In this document: one piece after another, positions 60,225-64,000 of the stretch
Layout: every line of letters begins with the position of its first letter
Numbering within the stretch: the stretch's first letter is position 1
Source of the DNA: Oscillospiraceae bacterium
GTDB taxonomy: Bacteria; Bacillota; Clostridia; Oscillospirales; Ruminococcaceae
Assembly: GCA_900768105.1 (NCBI GenBank)
Contig: CAAGBQ010000055.1
Location: 1-64,000 of the forward strand
Direction of reading: 5' to 3'
Length of the DNA: 64,000 nucleotides
Position numbers and translations under genes: made by a program
Notes under the pieces: generated by a model
What the model saw: the letters and a program-made list of their open reading frames with translations, nothing else
Database searches by the model: none
Told to the model about the DNA's origin: nothing

Positions 60225-61364
60225 GTGAAAAGGATAGCCGTTCTAGGCTCAACAGGTTCGATAGGTACGCAGACCCTTGATGTTTGCCGTCGCCTTGGAT
60301 ATTCAATAGAGGCACTTGCGGCAGGAAGTAATGTTGAGCTTTTGGAAAAACAGGCACGGGAATTTTCTCCAAGGTTTGTTGCACTTGCGGACGAAAGTGC
60401 CGCAAGGCGCTTGAGCATCGCACTTTCCGGCACGGGTATAACCGTGCTCGGCGGAGAAAATGCCGTGCTCAAAGCGGCGGAAGCAAATTGTGACATTGTG
60501 CTCAATGCTGTAACGGGAATTGCGGGTTTGCGCCCGACTATTGCCGCTATCGAAGCGGGCAACGATATTGCTCTTGCAAACAAAGAAACCCTTGTGGCAG
60601 GCGGAAAAAGAGTCATGGACTATGCCGCGGAGCATGGAGTAAAAATCCTTCCGGTAGACAGCGAGCATTCTGCAATATTTCAATGCCTTCAGGCAAAGGG
60701 TGATTACGCCCGAATAAAAAAGCTGATACTAACGGCTTCCGGCGGACCTTTTTTCGGAAAGACCGCAAGGGAGCTTGAAAATATGCGTCCGGAGGACGCC
60801 CTCCGCCACCCGACATGGAATATGGGCAAAAAGGTTACGGTGGATTCCGCATCAATGGCGAACAAAGGGCTTGAAATTATTGAAGCGGCACATCTTTTCG
60901 GTGTGGAGCAGAATAATATTGATGTGGTGATACACCGTGAAAGCATTGTTCACTCGCTGGTGCAGTTTGCGGATAATTCCGTTTTGGCACAGCTTGGCGT
61001 GCCGGATATGCGCACACCCATTCAGTATGCGCTTACATGGCCGGAACGCGAAAAAGGTGCGGCGGCAGAGCTTGACCTTGCGGCGGTGGGTGCACTGCAT
61101 TTTTATAAGCAGGACGAAGAGGCGTTTCCGTCAACGAATCTTGCACGCCGCGCGCTTGCAAAAGGCGGCACGGCAACGGCGGCATTCAATGCGGCGGATG
61201 AAATAGCTGTGGCGGCTTTTCTTGGCGGAAAGATAAAATTTACGGATATACCTAAAATAATAGAAAAGACTATTGAAAAGGAATTTACAAACGGAAATTC
61301 TTTTGAAGAGGTATTCTATACCGACTCGGAAGCGCGCAAATTTGCATTATCACTTGTAAGATAG
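60225..61364 (+). CDS. dxr: 1-deoxy-D-xylulose 5-phosphate reductoisomerase
   Basis: 379 residues. NADPH site LGSTGSIGTQTLDV, metal/substrate VDSEHSAIFQCL, and SMANKGLEIIEAAHLF. It commits carbon to the MEP isoprenoid pathway; ispG of the same pathway lies in this operon. The start is GTG at 60225, after GGAGG; the in-frame ATG at 60210 is inside that site. Confidence 0.97.
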   Translation: MKRIAVLGSTGSIGTQTLDVCRRLGYSIEALAAGSNVELLEKQAREFSPRFVALADESAARRLSIALSGTGITVLGGENAVLKAAEANCDIVLNAVTGIAGLRPTIAAIEAGNDIALANKETLVAGGKRVMDYAAEHGVKILPVDSEHSAIFQCLQAKGDYARIKKLILTASGGPFFGKTARELENMRPEDALRHPTWNMGKKVTVDSASMANKGLEIIEAAHLFGVEQNNIDVVIHRESIVHSLVQFADNSVLAQLGVPDMRTPIQYALTWPEREKGAAAELDLAAVGALHFYKQDEEAFPSTNLARRALAKGGTATAAFNAADEIAVAAFLGGKIKFTDIPKIIEKTIEKEFTNGNSFEEVFYTDSEARKFALSLVR

Positions 61365-61376
61365 GAGATTGCGGTT

Positions 61377-62405
61377 TTGAATATTTTAAGCATTATAATT
61401 GCAATTTTGTTTTTTGGCTTTATGATTTTCTTTCATGAGCTTGGTCATTTTGCAACGGCAAAATGGGCAGGGGTAAAGGTAAATGAATTTGCCATCGGCA
61501 TGGGTCCAAGGATAATTTCAAAAACGGTGGGAGATACAACCTATGCTTTGCGCCTGTTCCCGATAGGCGGATTTGTCGCTATGGAGGGCGAGGACGAAGA
61601 CAGCGCAGATGCAAAAAGCTTTACGGCTTGCCCGGTTTGGAAAAGGATAATAATAACCGCTGCGGGCGGGATTATGAACCTTATTCTCGGTCTTGCGGTG
61701 GTTATTGTGCTCACCTCCGGTCAAAGCCTGCTGGGGACTACTACGGTTGCAAATTTTACCGAAAATTCCGCCTCCGCAAATTATCTTCGGGTCGGGGACA
61801 GAATAACCGCGGTAAACGGGGAATCCGCAGATTGTGACTATGACATAATCTATTCGCTTATCCGCGACAGCGACGGCGTTGTTTCAATGGATGTTATTCG
61901 CGGAGGAGAAAAGCTTCATATTGACGATATAGCCTTTAATATGGCAGATTATGACGGAACGAAGGCGATTGTTCTCGATTTCGGAGTTTATGGTGAAGAA
62001 CCTACCTTCGGCGGAGTTATCTCATATTCTTTCCGCTGGATGTATGCGCTTATCAAGCTTGTCTGGCGCTCCCTTGGTGATATAATCAGCGGAAATTTTG
62101 CGCTTAATCAGCTTTCCGGCCCGATAGGAGTTACGGAAGCGATTGCGCAGGCGGCTTCCTCCACCAACATAAAGAGCCTGCTGCTTATCCTTGCGCTTAT
62201 TACGATAAACTTGGGAGTGCTTAATCTTATGCCGCTTCCCGCACTGGACGGCGGAAGAATATTCTTTATGATAATCGAATGGGTTCGCGGAAAGCCGATT
62301 AACCGCAAAGTGGAAGCCGTCATTCATTCTGTCGGAATGGCACTTTTGCTTGTTTTGATGGTTATTGTGGCATATAACGATATAGTAAAGCTTGTTGCGA
62401 GGTGA
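61377..62405 (+). CDS. rseP: Site-2 zinc metalloprotease RseP
   Basis: 342 residues. HExxH in FFHELGHFATAKW (N-terminal helix), one PDZ domain (about 115-190), and the second zinc motif NLMPLPALDGGR near the C-terminus. It cleaves membrane proteins within the bilayer, such as anti-sigma factors. The start is TTG with GGAGATT upstream. Confidence 0.95.
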   Translation: MNILSIIIAILFFGFMIFFHELGHFATAKWAGVKVNEFAIGMGPRIISKTVGDTTYALRLFPIGGFVAMEGEDEDSADAKSFTACPVWKRIIITAAGGIMNLILGLAVVIVLTSGQSLLGTTTVANFTENSASANYLRVGDRITAVNGESADCDYDIIYSLIRDSDGVVSMDVIRGGEKLHIDDIAFNMADYDGTKAIVLDFGVYGEEPTFGGVISYSFRWMYALIKLVWRSLGDIISGNFALNQLSGPIGVTEAIAQAASSTNIKSLLLILALITINLGVLNLMPLPALDGGRIFFMIIEWVRGKPINRKVEAVIHSVGMALLLVLMVIVAYNDIVKLVAR

Positions 62406-62410
62406 AACAC

Positions 62411-63448
62411 TTGGCAAAGGAAGTTAAAATAGGAAATATTGCTATTGGCGGAAGCAACCCCGTGGCGATTCAGTCTATGATAAGCGTGCCTTCAACCGAT
62501 ATAGAGGGCAGCGTGCGCCAGGCTGTGGAGCTTGAGCACGCGGGCTGTGAAATTTTGCGTGCCGCAATTCCGGATATGGCGGCGGTGGAGCTTATTCCTG
62601 CCATAAAAGAAGCAATAGATATCCCCCTTGTGGCAGATATACATTTTGATTATAAGCTTGCGCTTGCTGCAGTGGAAGCGGGAGTGGATAAAATACGCAT
62701 AAATCCGGGCAACATCGGCTCGGAGGAGAGGATTCGCAAGGTTGTTGAAGCTTGCGGAAACGCAGGGGTCACTATCAGGGTCGGCGTAAACGGAGGTTCT
62801 TTGGATAAGCGTCTGCTTGAAAAATACGGCGCGCCGACTGCGGAAGCTCTTGCCGAAAGCGCAATTGAGAATGTTGCCCTGCTTGAAAAATTCGGATTTA
62901 CGGATACGGTAATTTCCATAAAATCAAGCGGAGTAAAAACAATGATAAACGCTTGCCGCCTTGTGGCGCAGCGCTGTGATTATCCGCTGCACCTTGGGGT
63001 TACAGAAGCGGGAACGGAGCATATGGGTATAATAAAAAATGCCATAGGTATCGGCTCCTTGCTGGTTGACGGAATCGGCTCCACCGTACGCGTTACTCTT
63101 ACGGCGGATCCCGTGCGCGAGATTTATGCGGCAAAGGATATACTTAAAGCCGCCGGAGTGCGCAAATTCGGCGTAAATATAGTTGCCTGCCCAACCTGCG
63201 GCAGAACAAGAATAGATTTGATAAAGCTTGCAAAAGAGGTAGAAGCCGCCCTTGCGGGCTGCGATAAGGATATAACAGTAGCAGTAATGGGCTGCGCCGT
63301 TAACGGCCCCGGCGAAGCGCGGGAGGCAGATATAGGCGTTGCCGGCGGTGATAAATGCGGGCTTATTTTCAGGAAAGGCGAAATTCTTCGTAAGGTTCCG
63401 GAGGAAGAAATTCTTTCGGCACTGCTTGAAGAAATTGAACGGATTTAA
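62411..63448 (+). CDS. ispG: (E)-4-hydroxy-3-methylbut-2-enyl-diphosphate synthase
   Basis: 345 residues. A TIM barrel (IGGSNPVAIQSM, VADIHFDYKLAL, KIRINPGNIG) and a C-terminal iron-sulfur domain with CPTCGR and MGCAVNGPGEA. It catalyses the penultimate MEP-pathway step. The TTG at 62411 (GAGGTGA upstream) is preferred to the GTG at 62402, which lies inside the ribosome binding site and overlaps rseP. Confidence 0.96.
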   Translation: MAKEVKIGNIAIGGSNPVAIQSMISVPSTDIEGSVRQAVELEHAGCEILRAAIPDMAAVELIPAIKEAIDIPLVADIHFDYKLALAAVEAGVDKIRINPGNIGSEERIRKVVEACGNAGVTIRVGVNGGSLDKRLLEKYGAPTAEALAESAIENVALLEKFGFTDTVISIKSSGVKTMINACRLVAQRCDYPLHLGVTEAGTEHMGIIKNAIGIGSLLVDGIGSTVRVTLTADPVREIYAAKDILKAAGVRKFGVNIVACPTCGRTRIDLIKLAKEVEAALAGCDKDITVAVMGCAVNGPGEAREADIGVAGGDKCGLIFRKGEILRKVPEEEILSALLEEIERI

Positions 63449-63451
63449 GGG

Positions 63452-64000
63452 ATGGGAAAAACTGTTGCGGAGGTTTTTGGGATAGAAGAAGGCTCCGTGC
63501 TTGCCTCGGCGGAAATTTCCGCTATGCGCATAGATATGGAAAACCGCAGCGTAGAAGCAAAAATTGCTCCCGCAAAAACGGTACATAAAAATGAAATATA
63601 TGCGCTGCAAAGCAAGCTTTGTGAGAAGCTGGGCATTCACGATGTCCGGCTTATTCCTGTCTATGCTCCGTCGCTTTTAACTGAAAATTATTTCGGCGAT
63701 ATTGCTTTGGAAGCAGCGCGGAGAGGCGTTCCTACAAACGGATTTTTTGCGGATTGCACCGCGCATATCGGCGATGGCAAGCTTAAAATTGAGCTTGCGC
63801 ACGGCGGGGCGGATATTCTTCTGCGGGAACGCTGCGACAAAATTATGCAGCAGATAATCCGTGAGGAGTTCGGAACGGCGATAGAGATTGTTTTTTCCGG
63901 GGTTACGGAGGTTGATTCAACCGTAATAAATGTTCAGGCTCCGCCGCCGGTAAAACTTACATCTCCGTCGCAAAAACCGCGTGCAACCACACAGACGCGG
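63452..64000 (+). CDS. polC: DNA polymerase III PolC-type alpha subunit, 3' end cut by window
   Basis: The first 183 codons, open to the window edge. N-terminal PolC features are seen: SVLASAEISAMRIDMENRSVEAKI, then KLCEKLGIHDVRLIPVYAPSLL, and the following ADILLRERCDKIMQQIIREEFG domain. Position directly after ispG is the usual one in Firmicutes. The ATG at 63452 has AAGGG immediately before it, which is closer than normal. PolC is the replicative polymerase with built-in 3'-5' exonuclease. Confidence 0.85.
   Translation, partial: MGKTVAEVFGIEEGSVLASAEISAMRIDMENRSVEAKIAPAKTVHKNEIYALQSKLCEKLGIHDVRLIPVYAPSLLTENYFGDIALEAARRGVPTNGFFADCTAHIGDGKLKIELAHGGADILLRERCDKIMQQIIREEFGTAIEIVFSGVTEVDSTVINVQAPPPVKLTSPSQKPRATTQTR

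Overview
The window looks like chromosome from a spore-forming, low-to-mid GC Firmicute of the class Clostridia, probably Oscillospirales. I base this on gene content and order: the sporulation genes sigG, ylmC/ymxH and ylbJ; the phoH-ybeY-era-yqzL-recO-mutS2 block; a PPi-type phosphofructokinase; family-4 uracil-DNA glycosylase; strong GGAGG ribosome binding sites with many TTG starts; and TTGACA-17-TATAAT promoters. No taxonomic search was possible, so genus is unknown.

Layout. 1-5.3 kb: uvrA (5' end cut by the window), a DivIVA-like coiled-coil protein with an apparent frameshifted tail, a GNAT remnant and an RlmL-type rRNA methyltransferase. 5.3-13.9 kb: an amidase coupled to a small Cys-rich protein, a 1113-residue surface protein, YlbJ, and an alpha-toroid lipoprotein. 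13.9-24.9 kb: flavin reductase, HAD phosphatase, a CmpB-type membrane protein, an ATPase, an M-domain-less Clp ATPase, tRNA-Gly(CCC), an XRE regulator with a gene-poor stretch beside it, uridine phosphorylase, a YoaP/GNAT protein behind a long leader, an aldo/keto reductase and an isochorismatase-fold hydrolase. 24.9-32.4 kb: mostly minus-strand operons (RsuA-type synthase, glycosyltransferase, Dph6-like protein; YgiQ and a Pr6Pr protein; UDG; amidase). 32.5-39.3 kb: the conserved ybeY/era/recO/mutS2 block. 39.5-46.1 kb: the most accessory part, with an AT-rich secreted-protein pair, PPi-PFK, and a lone truncated phage/ICE-type polyvalent protein. 46.1-53.1 kb: small membrane proteins, signal peptidase I, mnmA, a CorC-type transporter, pcp, sigG and ylmC. 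53.2-64 kb: the housekeeping superoperon rpsB-tsf-[pduS-pduT]-pyrH-frr-uppS-cdsA-dxr-rseP-ispG-polC (polC cut by the window end).

The most striking observation is in the last block. A PduS-like flavin/iron-sulfur oxidoreductase and a PduT-like tandem-BMC shell protein, with the pore cysteine at position 38 retained, sit alone between tsf and pyrH. Their codon use resembles the highly expressed rpsB and tsf. No other microcompartment gene is in the window. Other points worth checking: two genes whose best Shine-Dalgarno sequence precedes ACG rather than a standard start; an apparently over-represented octamer TGAGCACG with four same-strand copies upstream of sigG; a roughly 250-nt leader before the YoaP gene; and a leader ORF followed by an intrinsic terminator before the CorC-type gene.
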